Assembly: GCA_045639325.1 (NCBI GenBank)
Contig: JAZUCU010000043.1
Span: 1 to 64,000 of the forward strand
Reading direction: 5' to 3'
DNA length: 64,000 bases
Source of the DNA: RGIG8244 sp045639325
GTDB taxonomy: Bacteria; Verrucomicrobiota; Lentisphaeria; Victivallales; UBA1829
The notes beneath the pieces were generated by a model. It had not been told where the DNA came from, searched no databases, and saw nothing but the letters and a program-made list of their open reading frames with translations. Below are positions 7,545 to 16,268 of this stretch, piece by piece. The position numbers and the translations under genes are program-made. Numbering within the stretch: the first letter of the stretch is position 1; each line of letters begins with the position of its first letter.

Positions 7545-10001
7545 ATGAAGTATAAAACCGTGTTTTTCGTTTTTCTGTTATCGTTTGCCGCGTTGTCTGC
7601 AAGTGATAATCTGCTGGTAAACGGCAGATTTGCCCCGGGATTATCGCCTTATCCCTCCGATTGGAGATTTTACAACATCCGCACGACCGGTTATCTGGAA
7701 ACTTTTGCAAAAGGTGGTCCGGATGGCAGAAACTATTTGCGGATCAATGGAAATTTCCGCATCAATCAGAAATCTATTACGCTGGTGAATGGAGAACGTT
7801 ATAAACTTTCTGCTTTCATCCGGAGCAAAAAACAGATTGCGGAAAAGAGCGGCGTTTATCTGCCCGGTTACAAGAAGCCGCTGCTGCAATTCCCTGCCGA
7901 TCAGGAACAATGGAAGTATGTGGAACGGATCTGGATTCATCGCAATGGCAAAGCCGGGATACCCGTAAAAGTGAACGTGGGCGTCAATGCAGAGGGCGAA
8001 CAGCTGGATATTGCGGATCTGAAACTGGTTCCCATGACGGAAAAGGGAAAAGCATTGTCCGGCAACATGTACGAATCATCCCGTCCGGCATTGGTTCCCC
8101 GTTTTCTGACCGGATATATTCCCCTTGCCAAGCCGGAAATTACATTCAGTTGGGAAGGAAAATTCCCGGGCGATCTCAAGTCCGCCCGGTGCAAAATCAA
8201 ATTGGAAAAATCCGGCAAGGTATTCACCGGTAAATTTGTAAACCGTCTGGTGCAAGTACGGCTTTCCGGCGTGCCTGCGGGAAAAGACCGTCTGCTTTTG
8301 ACGGTTGTCGATGGAAGCGGCAAAGAAGTTTTTACGGAAGCGTATGAGATTGCAATCCGGGATTTGCCCGTTCTGCCTGCCAACGCCCGGAAATTGAATA
8401 ATCTGACTACCGAATTGCCTGCCATTACGCTCAAAAAAGGGGGTCAGGGGACTGTGATCAATCCGCGGGAAGGGTGGCTTTATTTTTCTTTCAAAGGCGA
8501 TGGAAAATTTGCGCTGACTCTTGACGGTAAGAAACTGCTGGATCATACTACGCTCCGTCACGAGGCTTTCCTGCGTCTCGAGCCCGGTAAATATCAGGTC
8601 AAAGCGGAAAATGGTTCCGGTGTCCTGACGGTACGGCTGATTGCAGAAACGATTCTGTTCCCGATTCAACACAGTCCCATTGCGGGGGAAAAGATTACGC
8701 CGGAGTTTGTGGCAAAACATCATCTTTCCGCATTGACGACGATCAATTGCGGTGGCAAGCCGGAGACTTACCGGTCCGCCGGGCGCAACTATCTGACGAA
8801 TTACGGGATCGTTGAGCTGCAGAAATATAAGACCACGGTCAAATCAAAACTTGACCGGATGAATGCGGCAAAGAATATTTTTGAAGCGCAGCAGTTTGAC
8901 GGTTCCACACTGGATGAAATGGATTACGCATTCAGCACCTCTGCCTTTGATAAATGCACGGATGTAATCCGGCAATTTGCGAATCCAGCCAATAAACTGC
9001 TTTATACGTATGCCACCGGCCCCGTCATTACATCCTACCGTGAATTTTTCTCCGCCGCTGTGAATGCATCCGGCAGCCGGGGTAAGATTCTGCATGAATG
9101 TTACGAGCGGACGAAACCGACGGAACAAGACATGCATCATCATTTGGATCAGCTGGTTGCAACGATGATGGCGTATCGTGCGGAAACGCCCGGCGGCTTG
9201 TCTAATGTTGCTATGATTTTTGACCTTTCCAGCGAATTGCCGTTGCGTTCTGTTGCCCATTATCCGGAACAGGATATGAAGTATCATCTGGATATGTTGA
9301 TGCACCGTGCGGCAACGGATCCGGCACTTGATGGATTGGGTGCAGTGGGTTACTGGGGCGCGCATCATGCCGGGGGTGAAACGCAGCGCTGGGCCATGCG
9401 GTTGTTACGGCATTATGTCATTGAAGGGAAAAAGACGATGCTTTCTGCGGAATACGGCTTCCGGTATCATCCGGGACACGTGAAGAATCCGGACTTTATG
9501 AACAAGCTGGATTTCTGGCAGGCAAAAGGTCTGGTTCAGCCCGATTCTTTTGCCACATACGGTTCTGTGATGCAGCGCCGTTCCCAGGCATTTGCCGGGT
9601 TGGGCGACAGTTTTGCCTTGTTCAGCCGTACAGAGGATGGATACGGTGAACTGCGTCAGACGCTGAAAGGATTTGTTCCCGGGAAGACCTACCGTTTGTC
9701 GTATCTGACTTGCGACCGTGCGGTGATGGAAAGCAACCGTTATATTGAAAAGGCGTACAAACTTGACTTTGTCTTGAACGGTGCAAAAATCAAACACAAT
9801 GTACTGTTTACCGACCCGCGTTTTTCCAAAGGAAAACGGGTGAAGGATGGCAAACATCCGTGCATCAATCAGCGTTCTGTAATTTTCACGGCGGAAAAGC
9901 CTGAATTGGAATTGATTTTCCATAATAAAGCGGCAGCGCCGGGTGAAAAAATCGTCCTGAATCATGTAGCGGTCCGCCCCTATTTTGACAACAACCATTA
10001 A
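7545..10001 (+). CDS. Secreted putative glycoside hydrolase with flanking CBM-like domains, paralog A
   Basis: An 818-aa exported protein (signal peptide MKYKTVFFVFLLSFAALSA). The N-terminal 150 residues resemble a CBM4/9 jelly roll (NLLVNGRF...), as does the C-terminal segment after about 650 (VKNPDF...ELRQTLKGFVPGKTYRLSY). The middle carries a family I do not recognise, with an acidic STLDEMD motif near 456 and LSAEYGF near 634. Both are conserved in the paralog at 11973-14465 and plausible as acid/base and nucleophile of a TIM-barrel glycosidase. Start at 7545 is chosen because it begins the signal peptide. It sits between a pseudopilin and a fucosidase, implying an extracellular role on fucosylated glycan. 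Activity is inferred, not shown. Confidence 0.75.
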   Translation: MKYKTVFFVFLLSFAALSASDNLLVNGRFAPGLSPYPSDWRFYNIRTTGYLETFAKGGPDGRNYLRINGNFRINQKSITLVNGERYKLSAFIRSKKQIAEKSGVYLPGYKKPLLQFPADQEQWKYVERIWIHRNGKAGIPVKVNVGVNAEGEQLDIADLKLVPMTEKGKALSGNMYESSRPALVPRFLTGYIPLAKPEITFSWEGKFPGDLKSARCKIKLEKSGKVFTGKFVNRLVQVRLSGVPAGKDRLLLTVVDGSGKEVFTEAYEIAIRDLPVLPANARKLNNLTTELPAITLKKGGQGTVINPREGWLYFSFKGDGKFALTLDGKKLLDHTTLRHEAFLRLEPGKYQVKAENGSGVLTVRLIAETILFPIQHSPIAGEKITPEFVAKHHLSALTTINCGGKPETYRSAGRNYLTNYGIVELQKYKTTVKSKLDRMNAAKNIFEAQQFDGSTLDEMDYAFSTSAFDKCTDVIRQFANPANKLLYTYATGPVITSYREFFSAAVNASGSRGKILHECYERTKPTEQDMHHHLDQLVATMMAYRAETPGGLSNVAMIFDLSSELPLRSVAHYPEQDMKYHLDMLMHRAATDPALDGLGAVGYWGAHHAGGETQRWAMRLLRHYVIEGKKTMLSAEYGFRYHPGHVKNPDFMNKLDFWQAKGLVQPDSFATYGSVMQRRSQAFAGLGDSFALFSRTEDGYGELRQTLKGFVPGKTYRLSYLTCDRAVMESNRYIEKAYKLDFVLNGAKIKHNVLFTDPRFSKGKRVKDGKHPCINQRSVIFTAEKPELELIFHNKAAAPGEKIVLNHVAVRPYFDNNH

Positions 10002-10035
10002 TCAACTATATAACACAAAACACAAGGAGTTAACA

Positions 10036-11298
10036 ATGAGTATTCCGGAAGCATTACCGCGCGTTGCAGCATTCGAAAAAATGGGCTTTGGCATTTTCGT
10101 CCACTGGGGTTTGTATGCCCAGTGGGGGAGAGGCGAATGGGCACAACGTATTTATGAAGTCCACCCGGATGAATATGCAAAATGGATGGATACCTTTACC
10201 GCTGAAGATTTCAATGCCCGCGAGCTGGCAGAAATGGCGAAAAAAGCCGGTGCAAAATATATCACGCTCACAACCCGTCATCACGAAGGTTTTTCTCTGT
10301 ACGACACCTGCGGCTTGAATGAATTCGATGCACCCCATTCTCCGGCGAAACGTGACCTGGTCCGGGAATTTGTGGATGCCTGTCGTGAATTTGATATCGT
10401 GCCGTTCTTCTATCACACCACGCTGGATTGGAAATGGCGTAACAAGAAAACACAGGATCTTGATCTGGATGAATTCAATGAATATCTGGATTATCTTTAC
10501 AAATCCGTGGAGATCCTCTGTACCAATTACGGCAAAATCGGCGGTCTCTGGTTCGATGGTAACTGGTCACGTAAAAACGACGACTGGAAGGAAGACCGTT
10601 TGTACAAGATGATCCACCGTCTGCAGCCGGATGCCATGGTCATCAACAACACCGGTCTGGGAGCCCTTGGTGCCTTCGGTAAATCCGAAGAAATCGACTC
10701 TGTGACATTCGAAAATAATACAGCGAAACCGGTCAACCGGGAAGGCATGACAAAATATATTGCCGGCGAAGTCTGCAAGACCATGAATTCCCATTGGGGA
10801 CGCAGTGATCGCGACTTTAATATGCTTTCTCCGGCGCGTGTGATCGAACGTCTTTGTCAGAGCCGCGGCAGTGGTGCCAACTTCCTGATGAACATTGGTC
10901 CGGAAGCCCAGGGTAAGATTCCTGCTTACGAAAAAGCCCTGTTTGAACTGGTCGGAAAGTGGATGGATATTTTCGGTGAAGCGATTTACAACGGCAAACC
11001 GGTTTACAATATCAAATGTCAGGGCAATGACTTCATGCTTCAGAACGGCAAAACATATTATTATGTCGCCATGAATCTTTCCATGGGCGGCGATGTCAAC
11101 GTGGTGGCAGACGTGGTCAGAGGTCCCCGCGCCGTGGATGGATTCGACAAAGAAATCGTTTCCGCCCAGTGGATGGATGACGGGGAAGAAGGCGTATTCA
11201 TGCAGGATGTGGAAAAGAAATTGCTGACCATTAAATGCGATCCGTTCCCCTATGGTACCGACCTGGTGGTCAATATCCTGAAGATTGAGACACGCTGA
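10036..11298 (+). CDS. Alpha-L-fucosidase, GH29 (cytoplasmic)
   Basis: A 420-aa GH29 enzyme hydrolysing terminal alpha-L-fucose. It begins with the family signature FGIFVHWGLYAQWGRGEW (about 15-32) and has LTTRHHEGFSLYDT (about 75-90). The nucleophile Asp is in GGLWFDGNW (about 174). The C-terminal 80 residues form a small beta domain. There is no signal peptide, so it acts on imported oligosaccharide. The RBS AAGGAG sits 7 bp before ATG 10036; the longer frame from 9985 overlaps the preceding gene and is rejected. A second GH29 paralog (59599-60765) belongs to another operon. Strict fucosidase versus relaxed GH29 specificity cannot be resolved. Confidence 0.92.
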   Translation: MSIPEALPRVAAFEKMGFGIFVHWGLYAQWGRGEWAQRIYEVHPDEYAKWMDTFTAEDFNARELAEMAKKAGAKYITLTTRHHEGFSLYDTCGLNEFDAPHSPAKRDLVREFVDACREFDIVPFFYHTTLDWKWRNKKTQDLDLDEFNEYLDYLYKSVEILCTNYGKIGGLWFDGNWSRKNDDWKEDRLYKMIHRLQPDAMVINNTGLGALGAFGKSEEIDSVTFENNTAKPVNREGMTKYIAGEVCKTMNSHWGRSDRDFNMLSPARVIERLCQSRGSGANFLMNIGPEAQGKIPAYEKALFELVGKWMDIFGEAIYNGKPVYNIKCQGNDFMLQNGKTYYYVAMNLSMGGDVNVVADVVRGPRAVDGFDKEIVSAQWMDDGEEGVFMQDVEKKLLTIKCDPFPYGTDLVVNILKIETR

Positions 11299-11316
11299 AG
11301 AAAGATTTTAGTACGT

Positions 11317-11967
11317 ATGAATAAGTTGGTTATATTTGACCTTGACGGGACTCTGATCAATTCCGTCGGCGGGATCGCCCAATCTGTCAACCGTACCCGT
11401 ATGGATTTCGGGTTCGAGCCGTTGGAAGAAGCGGTCATTACTTCCTACACAGGGGATGGCGCAAAAAAATTGCTGGAACGCTCTTTTGCTGACGTTACGC
11501 TGCCGGTTCCTGTGGAGGAAGCGGTTCAGATGATGATCCGGAATTATGCGGCGGACCCGGTTTATCACACCTGGCTTTATGATGGCGTCAGCGAAGGATT
11601 GGCACGTCTCAAGCAGGCAGGCTGGATCACGGCAATTGTCAGCAACAAACCGCAGCTGGTGGCAGAGAAAATCGTCAGCGGGCTCGGCATTGCGGATTTG
11701 CTGAATGAAAACATTGGCGGCGGTGCCGGATTCCCGTTGAAACCTGCGCCGGATGCCATGTTGTATCTGCGGGATAAATATCAGGCGGATCCGGATTTCT
11801 GTTATATTGCCGGTGACAATCATACGGACTTGAATGCGGCGAAGAATGCGGAAATGAAAAGTATTTTCTGCCGTTACGGCTTCGGCATCAAGATGGATGC
11901 GGTATCGACGATCGAAGTCGAGCATTTTTCCGAATTGACCGATTATCTTATTAGAGTTGGAGAATGA
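11317..11967 (+). CDS. HAD-superfamily phosphatase (phosphoglycolate phosphatase-like)
   Basis: A 216-aa haloacid-dehalogenase-type phosphatase. Motif I is FDLDGTL (nucleophile Asp8), an alpha-helical cap follows (about 15-80), motif II is the Ser of IVSNKPQ (about 110), motif III the Lys of LKPAPDA (about 144), and motif IV is AGDNHTDL (about 167-174). It lies inside the LacI-fucosidase operon, 18 bp after the fucosidase and overlapping the next reading frame. It may dephosphorylate a sugar phosphate arising from this pathway or clear phosphoglycolate; homology alone does not decide. Confidence 0.88.
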   Translation: MNKLVIFDLDGTLINSVGGIAQSVNRTRMDFGFEPLEEAVITSYTGDGAKKLLERSFADVTLPVPVEEAVQMMIRNYAADPVYHTWLYDGVSEGLARLKQAGWITAIVSNKPQLVAEKIVSGLGIADLLNENIGGGAGFPLKPAPDAMLYLRDKYQADPDFCYIAGDNHTDLNAAKNAEMKSIFCRYGFGIKMDAVSTIEVEHFSELTDYLIRVGE

Positions 11968-11972
11968 CAGCT

Positions 11973-14465
11973 ATGAAAAAAACTTTTCTTCTGGCGGTAT
12001 GCGCTTTTGCTGTAACATGTTCTCTTACAGCAAGAGAATTGATTTATAACCCCGAACTCAAAGCCGATGGCAGATCTTTCCCGTCCGGATGGATGCCCCT
12101 GACACATTCCGGTGCACAGGTGCTTTATTTCCGTGACGGCGGCCCGGACAACAAGCCGTTTTTCCGTCTGACCTCCCGCAAAGCTCCCTCCCGGCTTCAT
12201 CAAACCAATTTGAAGTTGGTGAAAGGCGAAAAATATAAAGTGGGTGCCTGGTTCCGTACGAAAAATGTGGTCAACCGCATGTCCGGGATCCGTGTTGCCT
12301 GCAGTTCCAATCAAATGGAATACGACGGCAATCATCTGCTGGTCAATCTGCCGGTGAATATGAAAGAATGGCGTTATTTTGAACGTGTCATTACTCTGCC
12401 TGCCAACGAAAAACCCCTTTATCCTTATTACGATGTTGAGTTGATGCTGGATGCGGGCGGCGGCGAACTGGATGTTGCGGGAATCACATTGAAACCGGTC
12501 AGCGAGATTGCCAGACGGAATTCAAAGACGCAGATGGAAAATGTACACCCCTGTCTGGTTCCGCTTGGAATTCTTTACTATATTCCGCAGAATAAACCGG
12601 CGATGGATTTCCGTTGGGTGGGTGAATTCAAAGGCGGCGAAGCGGTGGACGCGGAATGTGAATTCTATTTCAGCCATGACAAAAAGACGGTGAAAGCACC
12701 GTTTTCTTTCGAACGTTTCAATGTGAATTTCGGCAAACTTACTCCGAAAAAAGCACAGGATATGCGTATCCGGGTTGTCAGCAGAAAAACAGGAAAAGTC
12801 TGGTTTGAAGAAACACATCCTGTTCGCGTGATGCCTATTCCTGAACTCCCGAAACAGGCAAAACAGCTCAATAACATTGTGACGGAAGTCTTCAACGGCA
12901 ATGTCAAAAACGGTCAGACCGTCAAAGTCGCCAATAACCGTTACGGTTTCCTGCTTTTCCATTTTGACGCAGCAGACAAGAAAAAGTTCAACGTCCTGCT
13001 CAACGGCAAAAAGATCTTTGATGAAACATTCCCGCAGAGTGAAGTCATTCGCGACCTTGACCCCGGCATTTATGATGTCAAAGTCACCGGTGCGGACGGC
13101 AAACTGCAGGTGCGTCTGATTCCGGATGTGATCACCTTTGCATTGAATACACCCCGTATGCCGGGCAACGGCAGATACGATTGGGCGTTTGCGAAAAAAT
13201 ATCTGCTGCCGGGTTTGACCACGATCAATATCGGCGGCATCGGCCCGAAAGAATTTCCGGAAGTCAACAAACTTGGTCGCAAATATCTGGAAAACTTTGC
13301 GATTCAGAACTGGAAGAAACCCAACGATCCGGAAGATGATTTGCAGCGTATGCAGAAACATAAAGCATTCCGGAATCCGTACAGCCACGGTTCGACTATG
13401 GATGAATCCGAATGTTTCTATCCTGCCATGCTGGATGCCTATGCTTATGCGCTCCGGAAATTTGCCAATCCGCAGAATAAATTCATGATCACCTATCAGA
13501 CGGGTCCGGTGACGGATGCGCTGCTCAATGCCATTTCTGCTGCCGCCAATGCCACCAAAGGGAAATCCTGGATGGCGGTGGAAATGTATCCCCGCGGCGA
13601 AGAAACTATGGAAGATGTCAAAGCTATGCTCAGCAATGCGGCACAGGAATGGAATATGTTCCGTGATTGTGCGCCCGGGTTGTTCTCCAAAGCCGGTGTC
13701 TGCTGGGGGAACTTCTCCTGTCCGCCGAACATCTCTCTGGCGCATTATCCGGATATCGACTACAAGGTGATCATTGATATGAAGATGCATGCGGTTGCCA
13801 ACGACCCTGCCTTCAACGGTGTGGGCAAAGTCGGTTTCTGGGGCACGTATGCAACGGATGAAGAGATTGCCCGCTGGAGTTTTCGCGTGATGCGTCACTA
13901 TGCTTTCGAAGGCAAAAAGAATCTGCTTTCTGCAGAATATGGTTTCAAACTCAAGCCCGGATTTGTGAAAAATCCCGCATTCACCGATGGCTTGAATGGC
14001 TGGAACGTTACTGGCAATGTGGTCAAGGAATATTATCGCGGATACGGTAAGAATTCCATTAAACTTCACGGCTCAAAAGGTGCGGGTGACGACTTTGCAC
14101 TCTTTACCAGAGAAAAGGATTCTTATGCAACATTGAGTCAGACTGCGACCGGTTTCGAAAAAGGCAAAAAGTATCTGATGTATTTCTATGTCGGCGACTA
14201 TGATGATGTGGTTTGCAACCGTCAGCGGATTGGAGCTCTTCCGTTGAAAGTTACGCTGGAAGGTGCCAAGATTCAGGATAAAGTGCATTATATCGGTAAT
14301 AATACCAAGAGCGAGCATGCGTATGTCAATATCCACAAAATCATCTTTACTGCGGAAGACAGCAAAATCAAGTTGACATTTGACAACAAAGACGCCAAAG
14401 CCGGCAGTATGCACATGCTTAACTATATCTGCATCCGCCCGTATTACGAGAAAGAGGAGTATTGA
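11973..14465 (+). CDS. Secreted putative glycoside hydrolase with flanking CBM-like domains, paralog B
   Basis: An 830-aa paralog of the 7545-10001 product over its whole length. The order is signal peptide (MKKTFLLAVCAFAVTCSLTA), jelly-roll-like N-terminus, beta-sandwich middle, a putative catalytic region with STMDESEC (near 477) and LSAEYGFKLKPGFVKNP (near 654), and a C-terminal CBM-like segment. The DE and AEYGF motifs coincide with those of paralog A. ATG 11973 is preferred over 11964 because GGAG (11960-11963) is 9 bp upstream and the Lys-rich n-region follows directly. Two divergent copies in one operon suggest complementary linkage or anomer specificity. The family is not one I can name. 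Confidence 0.75.
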   Translation: MKKTFLLAVCAFAVTCSLTARELIYNPELKADGRSFPSGWMPLTHSGAQVLYFRDGGPDNKPFFRLTSRKAPSRLHQTNLKLVKGEKYKVGAWFRTKNVVNRMSGIRVACSSNQMEYDGNHLLVNLPVNMKEWRYFERVITLPANEKPLYPYYDVELMLDAGGGELDVAGITLKPVSEIARRNSKTQMENVHPCLVPLGILYYIPQNKPAMDFRWVGEFKGGEAVDAECEFYFSHDKKTVKAPFSFERFNVNFGKLTPKKAQDMRIRVVSRKTGKVWFEETHPVRVMPIPELPKQAKQLNNIVTEVFNGNVKNGQTVKVANNRYGFLLFHFDAADKKKFNVLLNGKKIFDETFPQSEVIRDLDPGIYDVKVTGADGKLQVRLIPDVITFALNTPRMPGNGRYDWAFAKKYLLPGLTTINIGGIGPKEFPEVNKLGRKYLENFAIQNWKKPNDPEDDLQRMQKHKAFRNPYSHGSTMDESECFYPAMLDAYAYALRKFANPQNKFMITYQTGPVTDALLNAISAAANATKGKSWMAVEMYPRGEETMEDVKAMLSNAAQEWNMFRDCAPGLFSKAGVCWGNFSCPPNISLAHYPDIDYKVIIDMKMHAVANDPAFNGVGKVGFWGTYATDEEIARWSFRVMRHYAFEGKKNLLSAEYGFKLKPGFVKNPAFTDGLNGWNVTGNVVKEYYRGYGKNSIKLHGSKGAGDDFALFTREKDSYATLSQTATGFEKGKKYLMYFYVGDYDDVVCNRQRIGALPLKVTLEGAKIQDKVHYIGNNTKSEHAYVNIHKIIFTAEDSKIKLTFDNKDAKAGSMHMLNYICIRPYYEKEEY

Positions 14466-14468
14466 TCC

Positions 14469-15200
14469 ATGAAAATGCGTGTAATGAGTTATAACACCCA
14501 GTCCGGCTTTGCAAACGGCAGAATCATCCACAATTATCTTGCACAGGCAGAGCATATTGCTGCGAATAATCCGGATGTTGTGGCATTGCAGGAAGTTGCG
14601 ATTTATCACCCCCGGGGAGAAAAAGTCGATTATCCTGCAGCCGTCGCAAAACATCTCGGCATGGAATATTATTGTTATGCCAAAGCGTTGGACTTTGAAG
14701 CGAGCAACGGCAAATACGGCGTTGCTATTCTTTCCAAATATCCGATGAAGATGCTGGCGGAAATCATGCTGCCTGTGCCGGATGGGATCGAACCCCGGGT
14801 GGCGGCAGTTGCCCGGATCGATGCACCGGTACCGTTTTACATGGTCAGCACTCACCTTTCTTTCCAGGGCGAATTTGAAGGGGATGTGGAAGGACGCGTT
14901 GAACAGTTGAAGACCATCTTCCGGTATCTGGATGAAAATCAATGTTACCCGGCGATCCTTGCCGGGGACTTGAATTCCCAGCCGCAGGATGAATCCATTC
15001 AGGCATTGCGGGAAAAATTCGAAGTATTCAATGACGGACGGGATGATCGTCCCACTGCAAATTCACAGAAGTTCGGTTGGGTTCAGATCGATTATATCGC
15101 CGCTGCACCTGCCGGACGCTGCAAGTGTGAACGTTTCACCCTTGGGGATGATTGCACGGTCAGCGATCATTATGCTGTCATTACGGATCTGGAACTGTAA
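14469..15200 (+). CDS. Endonuclease/exonuclease/phosphatase (EEP) family hydrolase
   Basis: A 243-aa cytoplasmic protein with the EEP fold: MSYNTQSG (about 5-12), the catalytic ALQEVA (about 42), a His in STHLSF (about 128), GDLNSQP (about 168) and the terminal SDHYAVI (about 233). This family includes nucleases, inositol- and sphingolipid phosphodiesterases and sugar-phosphate phosphatases. As the last gene of the LacI operon it might cleave a phosphodiester or phosphate linked to the target glycan. Its 3' end overlaps that of the opposing EamA gene by 20 bp, so no terminator separates them. Confidence 0.85.
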   Translation: MKMRVMSYNTQSGFANGRIIHNYLAQAEHIAANNPDVVALQEVAIYHPRGEKVDYPAAVAKHLGMEYYCYAKALDFEASNGKYGVAILSKYPMKMLAEIMLPVPDGIEPRVAAVARIDAPVPFYMVSTHLSFQGEFEGDVEGRVEQLKTIFRYLDENQCYPAILAGDLNSQPQDESIQALREKFEVFNDGRDDRPTANSQKFGWVQIDYIAAAPAGRCKCERFTLGDDCTVSDHYAVITDLEL

Positions 15201-16116
15201 GCGCGGCATTTTCCTGCTTGCGTTTGACAGGGAACGGGATCTGTGATAACAGGATGGCAATCATGATTACACAGCATCCCGCCAGTTCCATTGCAGAAAG
15301 TTTTTCCTGCAGGAAGAGCCAGCCGCCGAGGACCGCGAAAACCGATTCCAGACTCATCAACAGAGATGCCGTCACCGGGTGAACGTATTTCTGACATACC
15401 ATCTGCAAAGTAAATGCAAGGGCGGAAGAGCCCACGCCGCAGAAAAGCCAGAACGGCATAGAACGCATGATATCCTGCCAGATCCATGGTTCACCCGCAA
15501 GAACGGATGCGCCGGAACAGAGAACGGATGCCACCGTAAATTGAATGCAGGAAAGCCGGATGCAGTCGCAATGGGGCGCATAATGGTCAATTACCAGAAT
15601 GTGGATGGAATAAAGCAGCGCACAGGCAATGACCAGCAGTTCTCCGACACCGATTCCATCAATGGATCCGCACAGCAGATAACTGCCGCACAATGCAAGA
15701 ATGACAGCTATCCAAAGCATGGGGGAAGTCTTGCGTTTGAAAAAAATTCCGATGATGGGGACAATGACGATATACAATGCGGTGAGAAATCCGGTTTTGC
15801 CCGCAGTGATATATTTTAATCCCCATTGTTGACAAATACTTGCGGCGGAAAGGGCGAGTCCGCAGTATAACCCTCCGTACAGGAGAAATTTCTGTTCTTC
15901 TTTTGTTTTTGCACTGCCCCGGAGGGAGAGACGTTTCTCCCGGAAGAGGTCGAATACCATGCAGACGAGGATAAGTGCGAATACGCCGACGATGGATCGT
16001 ACCGCCACAAAGAGTACCGGGCCGACAAATCGCATCCCGCTGCTTTGCGCTGAAAAAGCGAATCCCCAGATCACCGTTGCGATGATCATAGCCATACAAC
16101 CCCAGAATTTCTGCAT
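15181..16116 (-). CDS. EamA/DMT-superfamily transporter
   Basis: A 311-aa inner-membrane protein with about ten transmembrane helices in two EamA repeats. The first contains VIWGFAFSAQSSGM and AGKTGFLTALYIVIVPIIGI, the second SSALAFTLQMVCQKYVHPVT and SLESVFAVLGGWLFLQEKL, each ending in the typical P/E-x-V-F/x-G motifs. Such proteins export amino acids, nucleotides or other metabolites. The reading direction is opposite to the LacI operon and the 3' ends overlap. The start ATG at 16116 follows the RBS ACGGAGA. A -10-like TATATT lies upstream (about 16153-16158) with no clear -35. Confidence 0.9.
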   Translation of the reverse strand: MQKFWGCMAMIIATVIWGFAFSAQSSGMRFVGPVLFVAVRSIVGVFALILVCMVFDLFREKRLSLRGSAKTKEEQKFLLYGGLYCGLALSAASICQQWGLKYITAGKTGFLTALYIVIVPIIGIFFKRKTSPMLWIAVILALCGSYLLCGSIDGIGVGELLVIACALLYSIHILVIDHYAPHCDCIRLSCIQFTVASVLCSGASVLAGEPWIWQDIMRSMPFWLFCGVGSSALAFTLQMVCQKYVHPVTASLLMSLESVFAVLGGWLFLQEKLSAMELAGCCVIMIAILLSQIPFPVKRKQENAALTVPDP

Positions 16117-16202
16117 TTATTCTATCTCCGTTAAAAGTTCTGCGTAGAAAAAATGCATATAATATAGCATCAAAACGGGGTTTTTCCAGTTTTTTCAGAC
16201 AA

Positions 16203-16258
16203 ATCGGACAGGTGGTGTAACAATGTACGATACATCCGACCTGTCCGATATGTCCGAT
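16203..16258. repeat. Inverted repeat ATCGGACAGGT with extra TGTCCGAT copy
   Basis: ATCGGACAGGT (16203-16213) and its exact reverse complement ACCTGTCCGAT (16239-16249) flank 25 bp. A further TGTCCGAT follows at 16251-16258. It lies between the stop of the ceramidase-like gene and the EamA promoter. It could be a terminator (no clean U-tract) or a multi-site operator for the EamA gene. Confidence 0.5.
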
Positions 16259-16268
16259 AGACGAAAAA

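Noticed and set aside
9985..10035. Longer start for the first fucosidase
   Set aside because: It would overlap the preceding coding sequence and lacks a ribosome-binding site, while AAGGAG precedes 10036.
12522..14069. 515-aa open frame antisense to secreted paralog B
   Set aside because: Lies wholly inside a gene whose signal peptide and paralogy are clear; shows no protein-like domain.
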